Assembly: GCA_034387635.1 (NCBI GenBank)
Contig: JAOANU010000001.1
Span: forward strand, 868,001-932,000
Direction: 5' to 3'
Length of the DNA stretch: 64,000 nucleotides
Origin: Rhodosporidiobolus odoratus
Lineage: Eukaryota; Basidiomycota; Microbotryomycetes; Sporidiobolales; Sporidiobolaceae
In this document: positions 32,548 through 41,984 of the stretch, in pieces
Layout: the number at the start of each line of letters is the position of its first letter
Position numbering within the stretch: position 1 is the first letter of the stretch
The notes under the pieces: generated by a model
Databases searched by the model: none
The model's input: only the letters and a program-made list of their open reading frames with translations
Told to the model about the DNA's origin: nothing
Program-made: the position numbers and the translations under genes

Positions 32548-34122
32548 TCAAGCCTTGCTGTACATCTTGTCGAAGTTGCTGAGGAAGAGATATTTGGACT
32601 TGGCGAAGGAAGTGAGCCATGGCTGAGTGCGAAGAGTGAAGCGGAGTCAGCTCAGGTCGGGAAGAATCAGATGGAGAGGAAGAGCAAAACGCACTCCCAT
32701 GAAGAACCCGAAGAATTGGGAAGCACCCCCGTTGGGTCCGATACAGATGGCGATCATCTTGCCTCCTGCGCCGTAGGTTTTGAGAGGTGCCGCAGTCTTA
32801 GTCGGACCGCCAGCTTTGATCAGCGCGGCGAGGTTTTTCGCGAGGATTGGACCGTGGTTCTGCGCTCCAAGGCGGTGTCAGCAGGAGTCACTTCGTTCGT
32901 AGTCTCGCGTGGTATAATAACGAGCTACGCTGCTGCGGTCAGAGCCGCGATACTGGCGAACAACGCGGAGGGGAGAAAGTATGACGGGAGAAAGTATGAT
33001 AGCAGAAATAGACGTACTTGAGCGTGCGCGAACAGCTTACTTTCCGGCACATCGGTAACATCACCAGCTGCAAAGATATGGTCGTACTTGCCATCGGTCG
33101 ATGCGAGCTGCAGGGACGGCTTGACCTTGACCTGTTTGTGCTCGTTCAGCAGCGAAGGGTCGAAGGCGCCGATGATGCCGGAATTAGGTGCGTTTCCATG
33201 AGCGACGAAGACGTAGTTGGCTATCACAAGACAAATCAGGAAAGTCGAATAAGCGCGCGGAAGAAGGAACAACGTACCCTTGACCTTCTCGCCATTGCTC
33301 AGTTCAAACTCTTGTTCCCCTCCTTCTACCGGTCCCGTCTCGAACTTCCCGACGACCTTGGCGTTGAGAACCACCTTCACTCCCAAATCCTTCAGCTGCT
33401 TTTCCATACTCGCGTTGAACTTGTCCTTCCAACCCTCTTCGTGAAGGAACTTGTCATGCGAGTGAACCAGCGTGATGTTCTTAGCCTTGTCACCCTTGTA
33501 GTGGGACACAACCTCGCCAGCAATCTCAATGCCGACGGGTCCGCCGCCGATGACGAGAATGGAAGATGCAGCCGCAATGTCGGTCTGAGACTGCCGAAGG
33601 GAAGCGACGGTTTCCGCGTAAGTCGCGCCTGGCAAGGGTCGGCATGGAAAGGGGTAAGAGGAGCCCTGTAGGCTTCTGCTGTATCAGCACAGCCGAGCAG
33701 GAGGAGAAGGGATATGAGGGAAAGGGTCGCACAGTAGCGAGAATAGCATAGTCGAACGGGATCTCCGCGCCGAGTTGTGGGTGCGGCTTGTCCACCACGA
33801 CACTGTTAAGCCTGAACTCGATGACAGAGGTGCTCTTGAGCATGACGACGCGGTGAGACAGCGGAAGGGCATTATCGACGGGCGCAATGACCTTTTCTTC
33901 CCATCCCTGCACGAAGAAAAAGGAATAGTGAGCGATTGACGGCGTGCGAAGGGGAGGAAAGACACGCACCGGCACGACCGCCGCCCGTAAGCTCGCAATG
34001 GGCCAATACCCCTCGGTCGCCGTGACGACCACCACCCTATGCGCCTCTGGTAAAGAAGGAAGCAGCGCCTTGACGGCGATTGCAGCAGCGGGACCGAAAC
34101 CGACGACGACGATGTTCTGCAT
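32548..34122 (-). CDS. AIF/FSP1 (AIFM2)-like FAD-dependent NAD(P)H oxidoreductase
   Basis: Two-dinucleotide-fold flavoprotein. The FAD fold opens at once (QNIVVVGFGPAAAIAVKALL). Then come EGYWPIASLRAAVVP, FDYAILATGSSYPFPCRPLP (joined by splicing), the NAD fold ILVIGGGPVGIEIAGEVV, KVVLNAKVVGKFET, ANYVFVAHGNAPNSG, and the second FAD motif HIFAAGDVTDVPESKLFAHA. The last exons give GPILAKNLAALI, MIAICIGPNGGASQFFGFFMG and LTSFAKSKYLFLSNFDKMYSKA. Family members oxidise NADH, reduce quinones, and act at mitochondria or lipid droplets. No C-terminal anchor is seen. The start at 34122 puts the FAD motif at the very N-terminus. Upstream in-frame ATGs (for example near 34258) would add about 45 residues that could act as a targeting sequence. 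Confidence 0.88.
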
Positions 34123-34307
34123 GGCTGCTGATGGAAAAGGCGCAGGAGCAGGAGACATGCACGGGAAGAGGTGCTGAGTGGCTGAGAAAGTGGAAGCAGT
34201 GCCAGCTCCGCCGTTCGCTCCGAAGAATCCCCGGCAGATGATCGGATGCATTTCATGCATGATTCGGGATCGGCTCACCCGTCCCTCATTTGTTTGGGTT
34301 AAGCCCA

Positions 34308-34805
34308 CTACAAAGAACAACCGTCACTGAGACTACTCGGCCCAATGCCGTCCACCCCCACCTTGCTCACCCCGAGTGGAATGAACCTGGGTTTCCCGGA
34401 CATCTTCTGCTCCATTTCATGACGCAGAGAAGAATGGTGAATAGCGAGGGCTGGGTTGTAGCGGGGGTTGGTGAAGAAGTAGGATGAAGAGAAAGAAAAG
34501 AGAGGGGGAAGAAAAGGGCGGAAGAGGTCGAACCGTTGGCGAAAGGGAGTCGGGGTGGTGGAGAAAAGAGAGAGAGGCGAGTTGTAGATGGCTGTTTGTG
34601 GCTGTATGTACCAGTCAGCTGTGAGTCTGAGCGAGAGAGGGAGGCAAAGGCAGGAGAAGGAGAAGGAGAAGGAGAAGGAAAGAAGAGGCTTACTCGTACA
34701 CTAGAGCCGGGTCGCTGCCCTGCAGCGCCCAAATGGCGGCCAAATCCGGCATTACGGACGCCCGCGACTAGCAACGCCTTGTAGAACCACCCGACCAAAA
34801 CAAGC
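34308..34805 (-). CDS. Possible small gene, unrecognised
   Basis: One exon-like stretch (about 34801-34690) encodes LVLVGWFYKALLVAGVRNAG and about 20 more residues ending in GSSVR before a good GTAAGC donor. A later stretch after a CAG acceptor reads KMSGKPRFIPLGVSKVG to TAG at 34308. The first part resembles a small amphipathic mitochondrial-type peptide. I could not join a start ATG in frame, and I recognise no family. The region between is an A/G-rich intron-like sequence with a GGAGAA repeat. This may be a 5' extension of nothing, so treat it as tentative. Confidence 0.25.
34653..34678 (+). repeat. GGAGAA microsatellite
   Basis: Just over four tandem copies of a GGAGAA unit in apparently non-coding sequence. 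Confidence 0.7.
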
Positions 34806-34951
34806 TGACTATGTCACACGCTAAGGTCGACTGATACGGAAGAAGAGACAAAAGTTGCGTACGCTGAATTTACACGTGAAGAAAGAAAGCGGAAGGGGAG
34901 AAGAAGCATGACTACCCCGACCCCGACCACACCGCCAACACACATCACACC

Positions 34952-35908
34952 TCAAACCCCAGCATCCTCCTCCTCAGCCTTGCCTTCCTCGGCCGCATCG
35001 GCGGCGGCCGCGACTCCATTCCAGATGGCTCCGAAAGCCGACGAGTAGATGTCGAGGACAGCCGTCAGGTCCGCCCCTTGCGCCTGCGTCGACGCCTCCT
35101 CCAGCGTTTTCTTCACCTCCTCCAACACGCCCTGCATAGCGTCACGCTCCTCACAAACGCTGCAAAGCTCCTGCAGCAAGCGCTCGTTCTCGCTCGTGAG
35201 CTGCTTCTCCGCATCGGCTTTTGCCGAGGAGGTCGCTATGTCCGAAGTCGACGGAAAATGCGGCATGGAACAGATGAGAGGTTGTTTGCCTTTGCCGGAT
35301 GCAGGGTCCCCGGAGCCGCTTCCTGCTTTTGACAGCTTGCCAGCGTGGCCGGGCTTGTCTGAGGGTGAAACGAGCAACGAGAACCTTGTCGTGGACGTGG
35401 TTGGCGAGGTGACCTGTGAAGATTTCGAGTGAGTGAAATTTGCTACCTGCAGATAAACTCTCACTTCTGCCTTCTCCGACGCCTCCTCAGCAACCATCAT
35501 TCTGTCCAACAGCGTCTTGGTCGACGGGTCCTGCACTCGACAGCGTCATTAACACCGAAGAGGTTGACAAGGATGGAAAGTGCTTACCATTTCGGTGTAG
35601 GTCTTCCTGTCCTTCTTGACCTTTTTTCCCTGGAGTATAACAAACTTATGAGCCACTGCGCCTGTGGTTTGGAAGATCTGAAAGCTGCACACCTGCTTCT
35701 TTTTTGTCTCTTTCGGTGTTGACGCCGCTGGGGCGGAAACAGGAACATCATCCGACTGTGGACGCAAGGACGTCAGCCAGGTTCCCCCCATGTCATGAAC
35801 CACAAGACTGCTTACATTGTGTTCTGACTCCAGGGATAGCCCCCTCTTTCCCTTGCGTGCCACCATCTTATCGTCGTCCGAAGATTCTTCCTGCAACTTG
35901 GTCGACAT
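34952..35908 (-). CDS. Coiled-coil protein, unrecognised
   Basis: The ATG at 35908 starts MSTKLQEESSDDDKMVARKG. Small exons follow with clean splice signals: SDDVPVSAPAASTPKETKKK, then GKKVKKDRKTYTEM, then DPSTKTLLDRMMVAEEASEKAE. The last large exon reads LSKAGSGSGDPASGKGK, then a helix with heptad character (AEKQLTSENERLLQELCSVC, RDAMQGVLEEVKKTLEEA). It ends in an Ala/Glu-rich tail with the stop at 34952. The protein is about 230 residues, charged, with a basic N-terminal half and a coiled coil near the C-terminus. I recognise no family. One internal splice (before KPGHAGKLSKAG) is uncertain. Confidence 0.55.
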
Positions 35909-37278
35909 ATCGTAGCTCGGCTGACGGTTGGCTAGGGTGAGGGGTAGTAAACAGTCCTGATAGCACCGAGCAAGAGAGATCCCCAAGCAGAGGCGAAGGA
36001 AGTAGAGAGAGAAAGAAAGCGTCAGAGAGAGGAGGTTCGCGGTTTACGACGGAATCGCTTTGAACAGTGAAGCCCTCAAACAGGAAGAGGTCGAGCGGAG
36101 CAGAGGAAGAGGAGGAGGGATGAGAAGAGAGAACATGAGAGGGACAGACGCACCGTCTCCTCACGCTCGAGGTAAGGTAGAGCTCGTGGGTGTAAGGTGC
36201 AAGCGAGTGAGGAAGAGGGAGTGAGGAAAAGAAGAGAGAGAAGGGAAACCGCCTGATCAAGTCAACTCGTCCGTAGCTGAGAGTATGCGCACAAGATGCG
36301 TCCCCACCTTCTCTGCACGACGGAACCCATCGTGACCTCGATCTGCAGCAGCGTCGCTCGCATCGTCTGCTCTCCTGTCGAGATGTGCAACCTTCTCAAC
36401 TTTAATCTCGCTTCTATCTCGCTTCCCTCGCCCCCTTCGCTTCTCGCTCCTTCAGAAAGGTGTGCCACCCTAGCGCTCGCTACAGCCCAGGGGAAACGTT
36501 ACCCCCGCAGCCCGAACTCGCTCCAAGTCTATCTCATGTGAGGCTCTGCAAGGATCCGCCTCTCCTCGCACCTCGCTCGACCAGCTAAGTCGTTCTCTCG
36601 CTCGTTTTACCTTCCCTTTCCGTTACTGCCTCTCTCTCCTTCTCCGCAGGTGCACACCACCCCGCTGCAAAGGTCGACGGACGGCGCGGACTTGTTGGAG
36701 GAGAATCTACGTTCGGACTTGCTGCAGCTGCCCTCCGTAGTTCCCCTCTCTTCTTGTTCTTCTTCTTTAGCGCTCCCTCCACCTCTTTTACTTCCCCTCG
36801 CCCTTCCTCTGGGAATACAGCCCGTTCACTGTCTTTCCAGCCTCCGCCCGCCGCCTCGCGCTCCGGCAAAACCCCTCCTCAAGCTCGAAGCCCGCCTCGC
36901 CCTCCGGCTCGACGTGGTGCTTCCAGCAGGCTCGTCGGGTTGATTGCCGACGATACAGGTTGATGTAACTCTGCCCAGGCGTATTAAAGCCCCAGATGCC
37001 ACCTTGCCATTGCTGCTTCAAGCCAGCAACGCATCAGCAACAGCCAAAGGCGGACCAACGGCAGATCCAGTTCCCCTTACCTTGCAGTCCCCTCATCAGG
37101 GCTCAGGCCCTCTAATATAGAGTAGTAATAAATCGAAGTAATGGCAGTAATGATGTATTGTAGTAGGCGTAATGATGAGCTGCAGTTGCAATAGACTTGA
37201 CGTTGCTGCCATCGCGGTAAAGTCCCGCTGCCAACGTCGCGCTTGTTTCCTCGCCCTCCTCGTTGCTTGTTTACCAAT
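35909..37278. other. Intergenic, no supported gene
   Basis: 1.4 kb between divergent genes. Several open frames exist: a Ser/Pro-rich + frame at 36754-36963 and a minus frame at 36788-37021 containing GGIWGFNTPGQSYINLY. I could not attach them to a family or to a consistent exon chain. The far end has AT-rich ATTACTGCC/TAGTAATAAAT sequence near 37120-37170. Confidence 0.4.
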
Positions 37279-37680
37279 ATGCCTTTGGATCGCCCGGAAC
37301 GTACCAGAACCGCCAGATACGACCCTGCGTACTCCTACCAGCCTGTCGCCGCTTCCGCCCGTGCTGGTACTGCTGCTCCGCCCCCCATCGGTTCGTCCTC
37401 CCCCCCTTCGCCTGTCCTCTTTCTTCGGGACCCGCACTGACGGTGCTCTCGACTGCAGTACCGAAGAAAGCAGCTAGTAAAAAGACCTCTGCGGCAACCA
37501 GCAAGCGCAAAGCCGCTACTCCGCCCATTCCATCATTCTCCTCCGCCCTCGTCCAGGCCACCTCCGAATTCCTTTCCACTAATGGCACCTTCTCTGCAAA
37601 CAACGGAGGCCAAGGGGGAAACAAAGGCAGCTATAGATGAAGTGCTGGCAAATGCCGCAAAGAAGAGGGCCGCCGCTTAG
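37279..37680 (+). CDS. Small basic Ala/Lys/Pro-rich protein, likely frameshifted at a G-run
   Basis: Exon 1 (ATG at 37279) encodes MPLDRPERTRTARYDPAYSY and a Pro/Ala tail. It splices at a GTTCGT donor to exon 2, VPKKAASKKTSAATSKRKAA, then PSFSSALVQATSEFLSTNG. As written, the frame stops at TGA 37638-37640 after GGQGGNKGSYR. The next frame holds a much more protein-like ending, ETKAAIDEVLANAAKKRAAA, with TAG at 37678-37680. The switch falls at a 5-G run (about 37614-37618). One base too many there, by sequencing error or mutation, would explain this. About 110-130 residues and very basic; no family recognised. A nucleic-acid-binding role would be a guess. Confidence 0.5.
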
Positions 37681-39439
37681 TTTGCAGAGATGGAATGACT
37701 TGATTGAGATTGTCTTGGTGTGAGAGCTCGGCAACTGCGTACATCTGGCTTCCCTTTCTTTCCGACCTGGCTGGCATGTGCAAAGCAGTGGAACCTGCGG
37801 CGTGCACTGCTTGACTGAAAGTAACGAGGCTGATCAAGCTAAGAAAAGTCATTTCCGTTTCTTGCCCGTCAGTGTGCATTCTGATCATCCTGGTCTATAA
37901 CATCTCTTCTCCTTGTCCTCCTCAAGTACTCGTCATCATGAAAAGTCAGCTTTTCGTTTAGGCAACCCCCCGATATAGCGGCATTCGGCGTTTGCACCGA
38001 CAATCGAGGTACCTCTTGACTTGCTGCAAATACGCAGATCTGGTAGGACCCAGAGAGTGCTGATTCGACTGGTAAGGGTCCTGCACGGCACTGAGTCGAT
38101 GGGGAAGAACGTTGCACCGAGCAGTTCACTCGACCGAGGGGGAAACCCTCCTTTTCTTTCCTTCCTTCCTTCATCTCACTTGCTTTGCTATTCTGGGTCT
38201 CGGTACTTGTCTGTTGGCTTCCTACTACGTCTACAACTCCTCTACCTCGTCTTCCTGTCCCCTCCATACCCTCTACTCTCTCTCCACCCCCACCTCCTCC
38301 GTACTACCTCCTCTGCTCAGAGAGGGTGTGGCGCTACCGCTCTTCGGACCATAACCCTGCGGGGGGCTGGAGATACGGAGCGTAACAGCCCCTGAGCAGG
38401 AGCGATGGGAACTACCGAGGTGCGGATATGGGTCGGAATTGAGTGGGGCAGAAGGGGGAGGAGGAGGGAGCGAGGTGAGGTCGACGGCCGTGGTCAGGGT
38501 CATCAAGGGCAACGGGAATGAGGCTTAGAAGGATGCTGGTAAGGCCCCACTTTTGTCTGTTCCCCTTCATCAAGCGGAGGAACCTCGCTGTTGTCGACGA
38601 CATGCTGACTTGACCTTCTCAACCTCGTCCAGATTCGGAGCTGGCTTGTAACATGATGGCTTTGCTGCGCTGAGGTAATCGTCAAGCTCGACGCAAATGA
38701 GCTGCATTCAATGTAGTGTGACGCCCTCGCAAGGGATCTCAACATAGATTCTTTGTCTGGTGATTATCCACTCCTTTTTCTCCCCCCACTCTTCTCCTCC
38801 TAGTCTGATCAGTTCTTTTTGTCTCATCTCTATACTTTGCACGCGGGTCCACACTCACGTCCGCACTCGAGTCTGGACTCGCATGCGCTTCTTTCACCTG
38901 CTTTTCCTTCTTGAACTTCTGCCTTTCTCTTCTCGACTTCGCTTCACATCTCAGTCCAGGTTTCTCGACTGATGATACTCTCTACTGCATTGCAGGAACT
39001 ATTTGACCAGGGCAATGGTGGAAAGTCCTGAAGGTTGTGAGTGAAAGCGAAGGGGAAGAGAGCAGCGTATGGCCATGAGCGGAGGGGAAGGTTAGAACGG
39101 AACAACTCGAACTAAAGGTAGCTGCATTGACTGGCAAGTGAGACGTGAATGCCGACAAAAACATTCAGGAAGAAAGACACATAGGGAGAACATGGGCATA
39201 AGAGAAAAGAGAAGGCGTCCGGCGGATGGTGGATGGTGTCAAGGGTCAAAGGGATCGTAGTTCTACCTCACAGCACCCATCATGTGTAAGTTTGCTTCTG
39301 AAGATGCATGTGGAATTGCAAGGAAACCAAGCCTTGTAGGCAGATAGAGCAAACAGACAAAGTGTGTTTCCCTTGTACTTGCTCTCGCTGGTCGTTCACC
39401 TAAACAGTCTTTCCTTGTTCATGTCCTTTGCTTTGCTAT
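37681..39439. other. Gene-poor region, nothing recognised
   Basis: 1.75 kb with no convincing coding frames on either strand. C/T-rich stretches occur at 38200-38310 and 38760-38960. Confidence 0.45.
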
Positions 39440-40246
39440 TCATGCTCGAACTACAGGGTCCACTTCAGCAAGGCCCGCTTGAACCATCTTTCTTCGGTTA
39501 TAAACCTGCACCGCCAACCATAAGAACAGGACTCCGTTCGTCTTGTTCATATATGACACACTCTTCCGCACCCGTGCAAGCGTTGCATGAGCGCATTCAG
39601 CTGCCGAGGTATTCAGACGGCGGAGGGACGGATCGCTACCCATGTACGACGAGATGAAAGCGGAGGGTGAGCAAGTATTGTGGCCGGGAGCGTGGAACTC
39701 ATCGATGTAGAAGCTGGTGTGAGCAACATTAGCACGGGTTAGTCAAGCTCTGAGAAAACAGACGCACCCGCACTCGGCAAAGAAGGCCGGTGCTCGTGTA
39801 AAGCAATAGGGGCCAAGGTTAATCGTCCTGGCGAGAAAACCCGGCATGATCCATCTCAGCCCGCTCAAGCAATAAATCATGGGGGCCTCAGCGTCTTGCT
39901 TGGCTGCGACGGCGGCTGCATCCAGCTGCATTGGCGAAGAGAATAGTCGCGCTTCGTGTCGACGACGATCGGGCGGAGAGGCGGAGGGGAGCGAGGGCGG
40001 AGGTGGGGGTCGAGGTCCGACAAGAAGATTGGCGAGAGACGCTTGCGCGACCGGACGAGGGCGACTCAGAGTAGCAGTGACCGATGCACCGCTCGCGCTA
40101 GGGGTCGGCAGTTGGCCAGGCGACGGGGAGCGTTGGCGGAACCGACAGATTACTGGGAGAGGGGAAGGGGAGCGATGTCGTTGCCGTGTGTTGGGACCAG
40201 GCTGGTCAGGACCAGGAGAAGGCTCTCTATGACGCTGACCCGCCAT
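39440..40246 (-). CDS. KDZ-transposase-related C-terminal domain fused to an Arg/Ser/Pro-rich N-terminus (relic or domesticated)
   Basis: The ATG at 40246 opens MAGQRHREPSPGPDQPGPNT and a low-complexity RSPSP-containing region of about 115 residues. The frame then becomes domain-like: MIYCLSGLRWIMPGFLARTI, YCFTRAPAFFAECGC. A GTGCGT intron near 39770 leads to exon 2: FYIDEFHAPGHNTCSPSAFI, LRRLNTSAAECAHATLARVR, KSVSYMNKTNGVLFLWLAVQ and VYNRRKM. The pattern FH..GH..C.P, then LNT..AE, then SYM and N.RK matches the C-terminal part of KDZ-type transposases and related proteins common in basidiomycetes. The upstream transposase catalytic region is absent, and I see no terminal repeats. It may be a decayed element or a captured domain. 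Confidence 0.55.
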
Positions 40247-40518
40247 CTAGCTGTTAGAGGGTGTAGGTAGGGGACCACTCTTGAGATCGGACGAAGAAGC
40301 GCAGAGCTCGAGATACTGCAATCGTCGCAATGTCGCGCTGCCTTTGCTGCTTACAAGTCTTGCTTCCTTTGCAGTTTTTCACTTACGACTATTGCAATTG
40401 CTTCATACCGCCGAGCCATCGGGCCGTTACGGGTCCACATTCGAGTCGCTAACTGGTCATCAGCACACGGTTCGCCCTCGATGTCTCCCTCTGCTCGCAC
40501 AAGCCAGGCCTATCATCA

Positions 40519-40845
40519 TCAGCGGAGAATGTTTGCTTGATAGCGAGCATACGACTGAAGGCTGCAAATACATATTCAAGTCAGCGATTCAGCCAGCCGA
40601 GAGTGCGATGGAAATGCCAGAGAGTTTACTCACTCTCCTCTCCTGCTGAGCCGCCACTTCGATTCCATCTGTAGCTCGTAGGCGTCTTGCGGGTTGAAGA
40701 GGTCGCGCGCATACATAAATTCCCGCTGTCGATATCGCAAAGCCGCATGACTCGCCAGGCAGTCGCGCTTGATCAGGTTTACTTGGGTGTCCGTCGCAAA
40801 GAAAAAAGCGGGGTCAGCCGAGTGGGACGGTTGAACAGGAGTCAA
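40519..40845 (-). CDS. Open exon fragments upstream of the KDZ-like relic, unrecognised
   Basis: One exon reads PAFFFATDTQVNLIKRDCLA, then SHAALRYRQREFMYARDLF and ELQMESKWRLSRRG. It splices at a GTGAGT donor to a short last exon DLQSYARYQANILR with TGA at 40519-40521. No in-frame ATG was found, so the start is missing. Being just upstream of the KDZ-like relic on the same strand, it may be part of the same old element, but the sequence itself does not prove this. Confidence 0.35.
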
Positions 40846-40846
40846 G

Positions 40847-41984
40847 GTGCGAAACTGAATGCATGCGGATCGGACCTACGGAGCGGATCCCGTGAGCGAG
40901 CTGCGCACTGCGCGGCTGCTGATGTCACCCTGAGCGAGCAAAAGCGGGAAGGAGGCGAATCTCCTTCTTTCTTCTTTCTCTCACTCGCTTTCAACTTGCT
41001 TTCCCCTCTCTCGCTTTTTCCACCACTTTGATCCGCTTCAGACGTCCCTACTCCCGCCCGACTTCTCCGCCCTTTTCTTCCCCTTCCTCTGCTCCTCTTC
41101 ACTCCTCTCTCCCTCTCTCCTCTTCTTCCGCTCTCTCTCCCTAGGTCGGGCTCGGAAGTAGGAGACGGACAAGTTGGAGCCAATCAGATGTACGCTCTTT
41201 TTCGCACCGTATCTCTCCCCCGCGTGGCAGCTGATCTGTTCCCCTTCTGCAGCTTCCTCCCCCTTGTACCTCAACCCTCACTGTCGTTACTCCGGTGTCG
41301 TTTCAACTAGCTTTTTTGACTTTCATTCCTTCGCTGCATACCGGGCACTTCGGCGGGATCTGCCGAGCGAGTCAGGAGTCGAAGGAGTTGAGGAGGGTAG
41401 GGAACGCAGGTGAGTTTGCCCTTTTCCCTAGATCCGCTGTTCCGAGCAGCTCCCCTTGTCCGTTTTACAAGCTGACCTGCTCTCAATCCCATAGTCAACT
41501 GTCTACAACCTACCTCCTTCGTCTCTATCCCTGTCCCGCTCCCCCGACTTCACCTCGCCAACGCTTCCAGCTTTCCTTCTGTCTTTCCTTCTCTCCTTTC
41601 ACCTCACCCTTCTTCACCAGTCCATGACACCATTCAACCCCCGACACTACCCGAGTTAGCAGTTTCTGGGAGGGGCAGAAGGACTGACGGGGCAGGACGG
41701 CGCCGGGGTGTGGGAGTGCAATGGGGGGATGGGGGAGATGGAGCACGCATGCCCGGAAGGTCGTTTGGGGACAAGCGAGGGTGGTCGAGTCTGGTGATAG
41801 AAACTTTTGATCTGGGCTAGGCGAACTAGACCCGTTGTTTAGCATGAAATGCAGTGCTGACCGGACCCCTTGAGACTCCTTGCCGAACCGCTGTCGCGAC
41901 TCAGTCTGAATTCTCCTTCTCGAGCTCTCGTGTTTCCCACTTGCTCACCCGCTGCTTAGGAGGGGATTACTGTCACCGCCCAAG
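40847..41984. promoter_or_regulatory. Long upstream region of the ENPP-type gene
   Basis: 1.1 kb without a recognised gene. 40960-41140 and 41440-41640 are strongly C/T-rich, as in leaders of highly expressed fungal genes. GTGAGT/CAG-like pairs near 41410 and 41494 may mark 5' UTR introns. Confidence 0.4.

Noticed and set aside
36296..36541. Short + frame beginning MRPHLLCTTEP
   Set aside because: Composition is promoter-like, with no splice partners or homology I recognise.
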